Assembly: GCA_025266875.1 (NCBI GenBank)
Contig: JALLLT010000036.1
Span: 372,001-436,000 of the forward strand
Source: Fennellomyces sp. T-0311
Lineage: Eukaryota; Mucoromycota; Mucoromycetes; Mucorales; Lichtheimiaceae
Direction of reading: 5' to 3'
DNA: 64,000 nt
Position numbers and translations under genes: made by a program. Numbering within the stretch: position 1 is the first letter of the stretch; every line of letters starts with the position of its first letter. The notes beneath the pieces are model-generated. The model ran no database searches and had not been told where the DNA came from. It saw only the letters and a program-made list of their open reading frames with translations. Of the stretch, positions 23,541-34,348 are shown one piece after another.

Positions 23541-25917
23541 TCAAGCTTGCTGTATTGAGATTGTTGCCTACAGCAACGTTAACGGTGGATGCTCTCAAAA
23601 AACCAAACACATATATACATACCTCTACGGTTTCAAGTACTTCGACAGCATCTTCCAGCAAAGGCAAGCCGCTTGTCCGTTTGATAAGATCAAAGGCTCC
23701 GATCTGGACAAAGCCATACACCGCCTCGTGTTTGAGGAACATTGTGTATGCCGTGCACTCCCAACCTGCCCAGTCATATTAGGTTTCCACCTCCACCTCA
23801 TTTAATACCCGTGGAGCTTACCATCGACAAGTAGCCCGCAAACCTCGCCCTCCGAGACACCATGCTCAACAAGATTTGTTACCATACACTTCATCTCCTG
23901 CGCAACCTTGAAAAAGTCATCGCTTTTCTGATTCCTCTGTGGTGCCTTGGCTTTGATCACAAAGACATTCATGACCTGGCCTCGATTTCCAATGACTGAC
24001 GAAACATAGTCAGGGATCAGAGATGCATTGTCGTCGAGTAGTGTCAAATTCACGTTCATCATCTGCTTATTCGTCCTATACTTCCATCATAAGTCATGGA
24101 TCCATCATACCAGAGATTGTATACATTCTGCTTACCATTCATACGTCAAAAGCTCATTGCTGCCAAATATGATATCAATCATATCCGTGAGATGGTTTTG
24201 AATGAATGTTCCTTCGACCATTCGATCCGCTTCCCATGCGATGAATCTTGGTGCACTACATAAATGTATGAGCATCGCCATACAATTCAAGCACGTTGCT
24301 GTGTACTTACATCCTATATGTGATGTCCGCCAAATTTATGGCCACCTCGTTTTCGGTCTCGATTGCTTGGCTTAGCAGACGTGATCCAGCCTTTCTAATT
24401 GATAAATTGCTCCTTTCATCGCCATCGATCGCCTAAACCATTTGTTAGTCTTCCACACAAGCATGCGATAAAAGTAACGTTACCATCCGATACGCTTCCA
24501 GCCATGTAAGTATTATTGCTGGAGTTCTGGTTTTAGGATGAAGACCAAGACCTTTCATTATAGACTTGTGTGTTGCGCGGCCCAAGTCTCTGGCCATTGA
24601 TTCTTCGTAACGATCACAAAAGAAAAAGATAAAGTTGGCAACGTTAGTAAGTTGATGGTGAGTACTGCTATGGTAATAAAGATTTGGGCACTAAGTGACA
24701 GTCTTTCATTTGTCGTTAATCGCTCCATTTTGCCAGCGTTTCGCATCATTTCTTCTCGCTTTTCCATTAACATTTCTGAGATATCCACTCCATCCACTGT
24801 CCACTAAACCTTTGTTAGCATAACTTGTCAGAAAAGATCCTTTTACACATACTCTTGCATTGTCTAGCTTCAACTCCGAGCTCCTATGGCCGCCATACTT
24901 CAACGGGTTCCGTTTCCTTCTTTTTGGCTTTTCGATATCACTTTCGGTCGGACGCTACCGAAAGTGAATCAGCTCGTCAGTGGAAGTATGGCCAAGAAAT
25001 GACTCCACTGTATCTTTTAACCGGTGGTGTCACTGAATATTCAGGCGGATGATGGAACTTTGGCAGAGAGTGATAGATTCAGAGACCAACCAGCCGTATC
25101 TTACGCCAGCGTACTTTGCAAGCATGGAAGAGGAGCTGCACACATTCAACCTTCCTCCCGGCTAGGAAATATCGAAGCGTAAGGTTGATCAGTGCTGTGT
25201 ACATATGACAGCAGCTGAATGACGCGTGTGGACCTTGGCCTTCAGTCTGTCATGGGATTAATAAAAGAGTATTTACTAGTTTTTTAATACACAACTTACC
25301 TGAAGCTGGAGGCTTGGGAGTGAGTTGCTTGGAGACTGGCTGCGATCGCTGCCGTCACTGCATTCCGAGGTTTTGCCTACAGCGCAAAAAATGAGCATTG
25401 ATAATAAGCAATATTGTTAGTTACTTACATCCTGGATTCTTGATTTTATTGCTTCGGTAGAAATTGATGTTTTAAGCTTGTCCCAGAATTCCGTAACTGC
25501 ATTGTTCCGGTGTCGCGTCTATTCAATTCTGTTACTACTACGCTTTCACGAACGAGAATCTAACCTTGAAATCACGTTCCAGTTGTTTGAGCCGGTCAAC
25601 AATGACTGCATCCTCACAATTGGCTTCCAGAATCTGAAGCTCTTTTGAAAATTGGCGGTGCGCGGAATCTTTCGAGACGTCCGGCTTTTTTTCAACTAAA
25701 GCAATATCGTAATTTAACAAGCTCCATGTTTCAAGGTCGTTTTCCGCCCAGTAGTACCACAGTGGCGGCACATTCTGCTGTTGAAGAACTGCAGTAGTCG
25801 CCGTCGTTCCTCGCGATATCTGGGTTCGGAGTTGTGAGCCTTATGCAGTTGCGCTTGCAGGGAGTTATACCTGCTCACCATCAGAAGCTGCATGGGATCA
25901 AAGGATTTAGTATCCAT
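23541..25917 (-). CDS. Unidentified repeated-family protein, multi-exon, possibly disrupted
   Basis: Function unknown. Two phase-consistent blocks were worked out. N-terminal block: 25879-25917, 25565-25819, 25429-25518, 25300-25376 (WYYWAENDLETW, FWDKLKTSISTEAIKS). C-terminal block: 24853-24954, 24692-24803, 24484-24602, 24311-24432, 24136-24255, 23822-24075, 23623-23765, 23541-23567. The latter reads KPKRRKRNPLKYGGHRSSEL, WTVDGVDISEMLMEKREEMM, GSRLLSQAIETENEVA, WEADRMVEGTFIQNHL, FVIKAKAP, EMKCMVTNLVEHGVSEGEV and GLLVDGWECTAY. The donor at 24691 is weak but makes the phases close. The blocks do not join: the first ends in phase 2 and the second begins in phase 0, and the gap (24955-25299) holds a fragment on the opposite strand. 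A broken second copy lies at 40249-40828. It is probably a multicopy lineage-specific gene, perhaps transposon-linked. Confidence 0.5.
24955..25170 (+). pseudogene. Opposite-strand coding fragment inside the repeated-family gene
   Basis: On the plus strand a coding-like stretch reads ESARQWKYGQEMTPLYLL then TGGVTEYSGG, a stop (25050-25052), and more protein-like sequence (NFGRE) in the same frame. It lies exactly where the minus-strand gene lacks a connecting exon. One edge is an 11-bp inverted repeat (24938-24948 and 24957-24967). It may be a displaced or inverted piece of a related copy; chance is possible. Confidence 0.35.
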
Positions 25918-27498
25918 AGTCGCCACAATTCGATGTGCGCTTCAGTGTCTCGCTTCTACAAAAGAAGGCTTATATCTAAATGCCGCAGAAAGAGGCTAAA
26001 GATGTATTTTTCCTACGGAAAGGTTGGAAACGGTCCCAGATCGTTGTAAGTGGAAGATCCATCTGTAAGATCGGGTTTGTTAGTTTGTCCTTGTAGGGAT
26101 CTATAAGGAAAGATCCCGCCATGTGAGCCAGGAATAAAGGATACAACAATTTAAAAATCTACCTATTCCTCTTAAGAGCTCTGATAAAGCGAAATACGAA
26201 AAAACTTCAAATAACCCAATATGTTACGAAGGACCTCCAGTTTCAAAATACGACAAGCTCTCGTGACTTCCACACGAGTCGAACTAATTTACAACATAGA
26301 AATACGTACAATGAGCATACAGATAGGATAAGAAAGCTAACTAGACACTCACAGGCTGAGTTCTCCCTGTCGCGCTCTGGGAAGAAAGATCGACTTTTAT
26401 TTTTCTCTCTTGGTAAAAATATATAATGATAGTACTGATGGTTACATAGATATTAAACGGGGATATTCATATGGTGTTACTACTGACCATCTTTGGTGCT
26501 GGGGGTTCCTACTAAGCTAATATTTCCAGGTCGTTGCGGTACTACAATTTCATCTTATCCCCTAACACATTCAAGAACTTCGTGCGCCGCGCCTCCGGAA
26601 GAATTTGATACGATAATGACATCACTTACATTTGTGCTTATGATAAAAAAAAAAGCCAAAGCTACAACCTATTCATCAACATCCCAATCGTCTAATCTAA
26701 TAACGTGTCTCAATACTCAAATCCGCACCGCAAAAAGATGTTTATCCAGTGCACTAACTAACATTAAAATATATAGCTCGCTTTAGCCTGTGTACAGGGA
26801 TCATAAACACACCCATACTCAAGGCTTGAATAGTAAATATAAGAAACATTGATTTCGTAGTGATCACGAAAAAAGATACAATGGGGAAAGTATTGGTACA
26901 ACAAATTCAACTGACACCCACGCCCACTCCGGGCACGAACGCATCAATGCCTTGGGAATTTCTCAGGGTTCTAGCGGATACTCGTCATCAATGTAGACAG
27001 TCAAACTGAATTACTCAGTGTCGAGTGAGGTGGGCTAAATGCGCCCCACTCTCCTGCACCTCATTCAGCACTTGTGACGTAGACAGCAGTTTCTTGCCAA
27101 GGCGCACCCTCAGCCCATACCCCTTCACCTTCCACTATGGAATTTGATTTGGCACGCCAATCCGACCAGTGAGAATCCAACGAAGCCATAATTAAATGTG
27201 TCATGCCAAATCGACCCGTAAGAATCCAACAGAGCAATAATCGACACGGTAAGTCGACATGTGAGAATTTAGTAAAGCAGTATTCACAAGTCGATAGCGC
27301 TTGAATTTGCCGCGAGTGGAAAAATGAATAAAGATATATTATACACCACTTCATGATAATTCCGTGAAAGTATCTGCACAACAGTTCACAAGAAGATAAA
27401 AGGGTAGTCCTGAGCATCACTATTAAGCTTTCTCCTTTTTTTATACTCAAATTTTCCAATGTCATCCTAATCTCAAAACACGCCATCTATCAATATCG
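25918..27498. other. Intergenic, decayed repeat-like DNA
   Basis: AT-rich stretch with no convincing gene. Near 27155-27290 there is a degenerate tandem motif (see the repeat entry). A minus-strand open frame at 27061-27486 crosses this repeat and has no recognisable domain, so it is not called as a gene. Confidence 0.4.
27160..27295. repeat. Degenerate tandem repeat, about 46-50 bp period, three units
   Basis: Three related units begin near 27161 (cgaccagtgagaatccaac), 27211 (cgacccgtaagaatccaac) and 27257 (cgacatgtgagaatttagt), each followed by a similar aagc..taat tail. The spacing is about 50 and 46 bases. The units are diverged, so this is an old duplication, possibly subterminal repeats of a DNA transposon next to the MULE relic. 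Confidence 0.45.
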
Positions 27499-28302
27499 GT
27501 GATCGCTTTCTGGCAACGGAAGATGTTTGTACTGCAATCAGAAAATATATACAAGCCGTCGGCGTGTCCGCCATTACCATCAGAAGTGATATTGGCGAGC
27601 TTGAGATGGGCAGTAAGCACTCACGTAAATCTCACAATACCTCTGTCCGTCCTGATGCGGTTACTGCCAACTGTGGTCAACAGTGGCGGTAAACCACAAA
27701 AAGAAGAGTCGAAGAAGACTAGAAAGCGGGATTCGCGGCGCAGTGGGTGCCTGTTCTATGTCAAGGTAGTAAGTAATTCGAGAAAGCCGAGAATGGGAGA
27801 CTGTTCTAATCGTGGACGAACATAACCACCGTATGGCACTGAATAAATTCTCGTATCCTATGAACCGACGTTTGAACCATTCACAACGCGAACACGCTGT
27901 GAAACTGACCAAGGCACATGCTTCAAATGCCCTAATCAGTAGTGCTTTAACGGCACTTGGTGCAGGACCGATTCCAAAGGACATAACTTACGCCGAGTCG
28001 TTTTCAACAATGATCCCGAACACCAGATGTTCCACTTGGTCAATGACCTCGAAGCAAATAGTAATCCGGTCAGGTTTCGGGTAAACGCCGATGAACAAGG
28101 AGGGTGTATCGACCCTTCGCTCCCTCGTTTTCTTTCCCATACAATGATGCGATCAACCTGGCATGAAAGTTCTCAGATGTTGTTTGTCTTGACGCAACAT
28201 ATAACACAAGCAAGCACAAGTTGCGAACATCAGTTATCCCAAACTGAAGACATTCTTCATAACTGGCTGTTGGATGTTAAACGAAGACAAGTCCACCTAT
28301 GA
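27499..28302 (+). mobile_element. MULE (Mutator-like) transposase relic with FAR1-type DNA-binding start
   Basis: The pieces read in two or more frames. Frame one has GGKPQKEESKKTRKRDSRRS and CLFYVKVVSNSRKPRMGD, the Cys/basic first half of a FAR1/WRKY-like finger. Then, after a frameshift near 27806, come VDEHNHRMALNKFSYPMN, RRLNHSQREHAVKLTKAHAS and ALGAGPIPKDI. A further shift near 28010 leads to MFHLVNDLEANSNPVRFRV, which resembles the start of the MULE catalytic part. The HNH spacing and the NRRL..SQR pattern match MULE transposases. No complete DDE region is present. It is an inactive, truncated relic. Confidence 0.62.
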
Positions 28303-28339
28303 ATGGTTCGCCAATTATCTGAAATCTGTGATCTAGCCA

Positions 28340-28880
28340 GCGAAAGAGCGGATAATGTCGGAAATGCGAGTGGAGAGTAGGAGCACGACCCAATAAGAGA
28401 TAGCTAGGAACAAGACGGAGACAAGTGTACTAATCTACTAAGGGATAATACAACTACTAACCAATCAACGAGGATGCAAAGAATCCACGAGAATGGATCG
28501 AGCGGCAAGATAGAACAAGATAAGAACAAGACTAGGCTAGAAGGTGGGTGCTGGGTGCTTTCCACTACGCATTGACCAAATGAATGGTTACCGATGGCAG
28601 GGCCGGACAAGGACAAGGCTAGGATAAAGATGAATCCTAGACGATGGTCAATACAAGGATAAGATAGGTAGGATAATGTGACAAGATAAACTGATGCCTT
28701 TATTGCTTTTATCCTTATCCGATATATATACCCAATGTTCTCAAAAATAGTAAATACAACGATGGAGTTAATGACAATGGAATACAATATCGGTAAGATG
28801 AGCAATAATGCGGGGTAATATTGATGAAGAAAGGGGAAGGAGTGACAACGACGCATAATGTTACTATGACCTAATCGTCA
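28340..28880. repeat. GATA-rich, possible LTR-like segment
   Basis: This gene-free stretch is dense in GATA/GATAAG-type motifs (for example near 28351, 28398, 28443, 28508, 28516, 28621, 28657, 28671, 28682). On the minus strand a TATATATA sits near 28725. The edges have TG...CA-type ends (TGTCGG at 28356, TGACA at 28881), suggesting a solo LTR, but I found no target-site duplication. It lies between the MULE and LINE relics. Confidence 0.35.
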
Positions 28881-29510
28881 TGACAAAAACAGTAGCATGT
28901 ACTGTACATCTTTTTGGATGTTATTGTTTTGCCTGCCGTCTCCGTCCTTATTGGCGGGAACTGCAGAATACTGTATCAACCCCAGCCACCATCACCACGG
29001 AGATAGCTCCAAAGTTGTGGAAACTTTTCTGGCGCACCACCATCCCACATGGCATTCGCACTCCTTGGTGGCGTCTTCTTCTGGACTGGCTCTCCAACAA
29101 GGCTCAACTCCACCGGATAATGGCAACAAAACATCCTACGGATATATGCCCGCTCTGTGCAACGGAAGTTCAAACCTTGCGACACTTTGCTATGGATTGC
29201 TCCCTCAAGACAACATTTTGGATTTATGCCCTTCTTATTATTGGTGCTCCGCACCAGATTTCCATTACAGACATTTGGGATGCTCTAAATATGCGACCGA
29301 TGCTTTCTGCGTGCTGAATCTACCGGCAAGTGGACTTGTTTTTCAGACAATCTGGAGTATGCACTAGCGGAGTGTCATGGAAGGCTCCCCTTGGAATCTC
29401 ACGGTAGCAACTGCACATCTGCATGATTTGGTCGCTAGATATCCTTCCCTCATCCCTCCGTTGCTGATATTAATTTGGGAGCTTAAGCCCCCAAAATAAA
29501 GAAACACATA
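28881..29510 (+). mobile_element. LINE 3' end: zinc-binding C-terminus of a reverse transcriptase
   Basis: The frame at 28880-29317 reads KLWKLFWRTTIPHGIRTPWW, RLLLDWLSNKAQLHRI, then CPLCATEVQTLRHFAMDC, the C-x2-C-x8-H-x4-C finger found after the reverse transcriptase of non-LTR retrotransposons. Further weak similarity continues in other frames to about 29430, and an AATAAAG-containing A-rich end occurs at 29495-29515. The catalytic reverse transcriptase and endonuclease are absent, as expected for a 5'-truncated LINE insertion. Confidence 0.75.
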
Positions 29511-29939
29511 ATACATATTTTGCCGTGTGTCTGAATGAGTTTGAATTTTTTATCCGACAATTAATTACGCCGAATGTGCTTGGTTATTCCTTGTCTTCCT
29601 TTTACTTCTCGAAAATGTCTTATGATCCTGCTACTTCTTCGTGAACCAATGTTCCAGCCCATTATTCGGCCGATGGTTCGAATAGTGATCTTTCCGGCAC
29701 ATGATGCTGCACTTGCGGCCAACCTTGCCGTAGACAATGAAACTTCTCAGCGTAGCATTAATCTAAAGGAAAAGATCCAATCGGAAAACACGAAAAGAAG
29801 CATAAAAGATGCCTCGAAAGGCGTTTCTTGTGAGTCTCTTATTAAAGTATACATCGTGCTTTACGCAGGAATAACTAAAACAGAGTTCACTTTTAAGGGA
29901 TGGTGTGCCAAAGTCTACTGACATGAGACGAGTCCGGGT

Positions 29940-31824
29940 GTGTTTGAAGTTGATGAGAAAGTCTCAGAGGACAAGCTTATACGTTCTCGGATGAAGTCGT
30001 GGTACTGGCCGGCAAAAAAAAGAACCTCCATGAACAAGGAAAGCCTCTTTGGTACGAAGGCTACCTCAATTCCATCATGGATTTGTATAAGGAGCAATAC
30101 CTCGCAGGAGAAAACCACTACCCTCCCCGTGGTGAAAAACTCAAGAACTGGAGAAAAGAAAAGCTGGTGAATGATCGTGAAACGAAGCGCGCCAGGTTCG
30201 ACGATCGAGGTCCCCGAACGCTGAGCGATGGCTATAACTTCGACAAAATGCTTGCAGTCTCTCGCTACTTCTTTTATCGTGGGACAGGAGCCGAATTACC
30301 GAACCGTGCTACTTTTTTGATCCACCATATGATGCTTCTTCGTGGTGATAGTTCGCGCTGTGCAGAACTTGCTAATATTCTCTGCGTTCAATCCCCAGAT
30401 GGCGATGGATATACGCCTTGCCCAGTCCTTGTATACCACACGGAATTTGGGAAGACTGATACTCCTGGCGTGAAGGAATATTACGGTACAATTCGCCATA
30501 AGAATATCGAAACTTGTGCTTTTGGCGCCCTGGCGTTCTATTTTTTCTACCGCTTCCATTGTTCCGATGAAGACTTCCCGGATTTCACACGGAACCAGGC
30601 CTGGTACGGTATCAAGATGTTAGTTGGACGAGATAAAATGGAAAAAATGGCATATCAAACCCAGCATACTGCGATCAAGCGCGCTTTTAAACCATACAAT
30701 GTTATTTCGTTGCATACGACGCATTCTGGACACGGATCAGGCGCAAGAGCTGCTGAAATGAACGGTACAACAAAAGATCAACTGCGTCGCCACGGTGGCT
30801 GGAATATGCAGAGTATGGAACGCCATTATCTTTCGAAGCTACCCAAAGCATCGATCAGAGCTGTAAATGGCTTTCCTGCTGACCATGGACATTTCTGTTT
30901 GCGTCATGCGGTTCAGGAACCAGGGGAGTCATTGAAGCGGAAGGTTTTTCCTGATGTGGATGATTGGCTAAGACGCGTTGAGAGTGGTGATGGTGCAGCA
31001 CGGTCGATCTCTGCCCAAGGTTTCCTTCACTTGTTGAAAACCATGCGCACAGTATTTCTTCACGATGCAGTAATGATGCACCGCCTATATCCAGTACACA
31101 CAATCTTTCGCGATCCTCTTTTTTCTGACCAAGAGTATCGCGACTTTGAAACGTCGCTCCAAAACGCAAGTGATACGATGCAGCAACCAGCCGATATAAG
31201 CATCAATAATGTACTTCCGCGTGTTGGTCAACGTCTCGATGCGATCGACGCAAGGATCGAAATACATCATCGCTTGACCATCGAAACTCTTCGCCGTGAA
31301 AATCAGGAATTGAGAGAGCAGATGTCGGCAATGATGACTACGGTCAATCAATTCGCTTCTGGCCACTTTCGGTTCCACCCTGGTCCTGGTGTTGAACCAC
31401 AAGGAAGTGTGTCGGGCGATAGCACGCAGCAGCAGCATCCGGCGACCACATCTGCCAATGTCATTGATGGGCCTCCAAACTACGAGATAGATATGACTAT
31501 CAAAAAGGTCATTGATGTCTGGAGCGAGTACCATCATGGAATTGGGGATCAGCCGGCAACCTTCCAATTGGAAGAAGAATGGGGTATGATCGGAGACGTA
31601 AGACATACGTGACCAAGCGCTTCACCCGATGTTTAAAAGTTACAAAAGCCATTGAAGATATCACCGAACAAAGGGCTGATATTCATACCAATGTGACAGC
31701 AGCTGACCTCCTGCAGCGCGAGATGTCAAGGAGAAACTGGTCGCTTAACCAGCTCATAAACGACCTGTACAAAAGCGAACCCTCTTCGCTGACAGAGCTT
31801 AGAGTGGCCAAAACATTCCAATAA
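29940..31824 (+). mobile_element. Crypton-type tyrosine-recombinase transposon
   Basis: Cryptons move with a tyrosine recombinase instead of a transposase. The element body carries one long frame (29999-31612) and, after a frameshift near 31585-31610, a second (to 31824) that completes the C-terminal GCR1_C-like DNA-binding domain. The catalytic residues are all visible in the first frame. No terminal direct repeats could be identified, so the true ends may lie outside these limits. Confidence 0.8.
29999..31612 (+). CDS. Crypton tyrosine recombinase, 3' frameshifted
   Basis: The recombinase cuts and rejoins DNA through a tyrosine. After an N-terminal core-binding region (KPLWYEGYLNSIMDLY, FDDRGPRTLSDGYNFDKML), the catalytic part shows the first Arg in MMLLRGDSSRCAEL, the H-x-x-R box in HSGHGSGAR, then HGGWNMQSMERHYLSKLP with the His/Trp and the nucleophilic Tyr. 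A coiled-coil-like part follows (LRRENQELREQMSAMM), then the GCR1_C-like end (VIDVWSEYHHGIGDQP, LEEEWG). The frame stops at 31612, but the next frame continues as RRRKTYVTKRFTRC and LNQLINDLYKS, so one small indel has cut off the last 70 residues. The N-terminus is uncertain: the reading frame is open back to about 29960 and a splice acceptor at 29967 is possible. Confidence 0.78.
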   Translation: MVLAGKKKNLHEQGKPLWYEGYLNSIMDLYKEQYLAGENHYPPRGEKLKNWRKEKLVNDRETKRARFDDRGPRTLSDGYNFDKMLAVSRYFFYRGTGAELPNRATFLIHHMMLLRGDSSRCAELANILCVQSPDGDGYTPCPVLVYHTEFGKTDTPGVKEYYGTIRHKNIETCAFGALAFYFFYRFHCSDEDFPDFTRNQAWYGIKMLVGRDKMEKMAYQTQHTAIKRAFKPYNVISLHTTHSGHGSGARAAEMNGTTKDQLRRHGGWNMQSMERHYLSKLPKASIRAVNGFPADHGHFCLRHAVQEPGESLKRKVFPDVDDWLRRVESGDGAARSISAQGFLHLLKTMRTVFLHDAVMMHRLYPVHTIFRDPLFSDQEYRDFETSLQNASDTMQQPADISINNVLPRVGQRLDAIDARIEIHHRLTIETLRRENQELREQMSAMMTTVNQFASGHFRFHPGPGVEPQGSVSGDSTQQQHPATTSANVIDGPPNYEIDMTIKKVIDVWSEYHHGIGDQPATFQLEEEWGMIGDVRHT

Positions 31825-34348
31825 ATCAAATCTTTGATTAGTTTATCAAGGGAATATCCTTGAAGATGTTTGCACTTGGCTTACCTATAGTACTGTGTTT
31901 GGGTTTATAAATAGGGATTGAAGCTGTTAGAAAAGATATCTGGATTGACTGTATGTGAAAAAACATCGATAGTAAGTAACAATGGGTGCGAAGATCGAAA
32001 AATTCGATGTGGAGAAATGAGTGGACTCAGTACCGATATGTCTTGCTTGTAGTTTAGACGCGCACATAAAGCAGTTTTTTACACTAATGCAGATGACATT
32101 TTGGTGGCAGCACTCACAAAAACATATGGATTGCATACATTCAGTATACGTGTGCTGATGATTCGAAAGATACGCATTATACTATGCCGCTTCCTGGCGC
32201 TACCATTGAAGGGGTATTTCAACTTTTACTATCGCCATTCTAGCGTAATCAGCCGAAACGTTCGAGCTGATAGGACAAGTTCAACTCAAAACAACATATT
32301 GAGGAATAACTGCTTAAGGTCCTTGCGGGATATATGTACTTGGTTGTTCCGTATTAAACCTAGTCATCGGTGACTACCCAGCACGCCAGCAACGAAGAAC
32401 AGGGATAGAACATAGTAGCATAGCTTTACAAAGCACTGATTTAACGGATAACTTTTATATCATAACATGTCAAAATCGTACTTATCGGAATTGTGTATCC
32501 TATACTCAGTGTCAACCATACGTTTTCTAGGCTGCATGATATATTATACCCGCTGTCTGAAGACGAGATTAGTTCGTTGCCACCATCTCTTTCCAAGCCG
32601 ATGGAATGAAAAACTAGACACCTTCTGAAAAAAAGTTGTCTAATAATCTCGAGTATTGGTTTTGTACGCTACCGCTTCCGTCGATCTACGACAAAATCAA
32701 CTGCGATATATGTGTTGGATAATTGTAACGCCAATGGCTCTTCGCCATAATAGGCTATTGATGTCAACTTTTTTTAAGGGAGACCCTCAGCCCGATCAGA
32801 CCCGCGAATATTCACACGAGTGTCTGGACTAAACATTTGATGGTTTGAGTAATATCGCTGTTTCCGAGGATCATTCGTTTACATTAATACGTTGAAACGA
32901 TACTTGGAATAGCTGATCCACATGTAGTATCTCATAACCGCAGTAGTGTCGCTCCATGAAGAGGACTTATGTACACTAGCATGTATCATACTGCGTGTAT
33001 AGTATGTGTTGATATGAAGGCCTTCTCAATTCCATGACCAGCATCAAAAACGTGCAAAATTCACGTATCAAAATATTGTCTTTAGTCATAAAGATCAAGA
33101 ATTGATGACTGACGGTAATAAAATGCCACATGTACTATTGGGATGGCGCAGTAATTTTTATATGCAACGTAAAAACATATGATACCACGAGTACGACAGC
33201 TCTTGCGCAGGTAAGCCCTTTATCGAGAAAGCATAATAATAGCGCCATAAAGTTGATAAGAATCAAAAATGTAAGAGGTAATATCTTATGAATTCAGAAG
33301 CTTTCAGCATTCTGCGTTACCGTCCGTGTCCCATGCTGTGTATCCGTCATTGACCACATGATGAATTTTAAATTTTCTTCTAAAGCTTTCTCGTAATCAG
33401 ACTATCTAGATTAAGTGGAAGCAAAAAAAGAAGCATGTGGGAGTGCACGAGATCAATTACGCGCTTCAATGGTAAGAAAGTTTAGTTTGATCGGCGTGTT
33501 TTGGAACTAGAGCAAGAAAAAATATCGAAAGGTTTGTTCACGTAACTCTCTCCTAAAGCCATATTTCTGCTTTCCATACGATCGTTCAAAAAGCTCTCTA
33601 TTGTGTCCGTTCGGCGAATCAATCAACGGCGTAACATTACGTCTATTATTGTTTGTTGGCGCTGCAGCTGCTTAAAGACTATATATATCGCTCGCTCCCA
33701 TTTTGTTGAAATAAAAAATCTGGTACCATAAATTGTTTGCGTTCTTCCCCAAACTTTGTCGATCCCCCATTTATGGCGACGAAAAAGGGTTGCTTTTTAT
33801 GGAAGAGTACAGAAAGCCATCATTTGTTCTATTTTGGAGATTTATCCTTACAGTCAGGTATTGATTGGGGTGTTAGCCCAAGCGTTGTTTCATTGTCGTT
33901 GGCCCATTTTTCGTGGCGAAAATAAACCAACTTGCGCGTCCAATCAGAGCAGTTGCAATAAAAGGCAAACGGCGTGACATTCGATAAAACAATTTTTTTT
34001 ACAGTACACACAAAAAAAATAGTAGCAACGAAACGAAGCGATTTTGCCTATCATGCATAATGCCAGTTCATAAAGGTACAGACACGTCTCGACGGCAACC
34101 CGGTTGCCACCGGTGACTGGACAAAAACGGGCATTGCAAAGCCGTTATGAAACCGATCGGAACATTATTTTGCCTCATTCCGAGTCAGTGTTCAACTCAG
34201 ATTTGAAGTTCACACCCGCCCATGACTCAAAAGTGTTCCGCTTCATTTGGTACCTTCCAGAAAACCAACAAGAACAACAACAACGAAAAAAGCGCCAAGC
34301 TTTGTTCCAAAAAAAAAAAACTTCAACCTTCACTCATAACAACTAAAC
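31825..34348. other. Intergenic, promoter of PPR gene at the right end
   Basis: About 2.5 kb of AT-rich DNA. The right end looks like a promoter/leader: TATATATA at 33680-33690, a CCAAT box in gcgtccaatcagag near 33940, and A-rich DNA just before the start at 34349. Short frames around 33737-33977 are not convincing as genes. Confidence 0.4.

Noticed and set aside
27061..27486. A 141-residue minus-strand gene
   Set aside because: The frame lies across a degenerate tandem repeat and has no domain, splice site or start context.
28404..28856. A 150-residue membrane protein on the minus strand
   Set aside because: Its hydrophobicity comes from the T/A-rich reverse of the GATA-rich repeat segment; more likely LTR-like DNA.
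28356..28885. A proven solo LTR
   Set aside because: TG...CA-like ends are present, but the flanking five bases do not match, so no target-site duplication supports it.
29660..29690. tRNA-like ggttcgaat box
   Set aside because: No acceptor or anticodon stem can be drawn around it; the same was true of the other GTTCRA-type boxes seen.
33737..33977. Small gene before the PPR gene
   Set aside because: Frames are short, overlap each other and lie in what looks like the PPR promoter; no family match.
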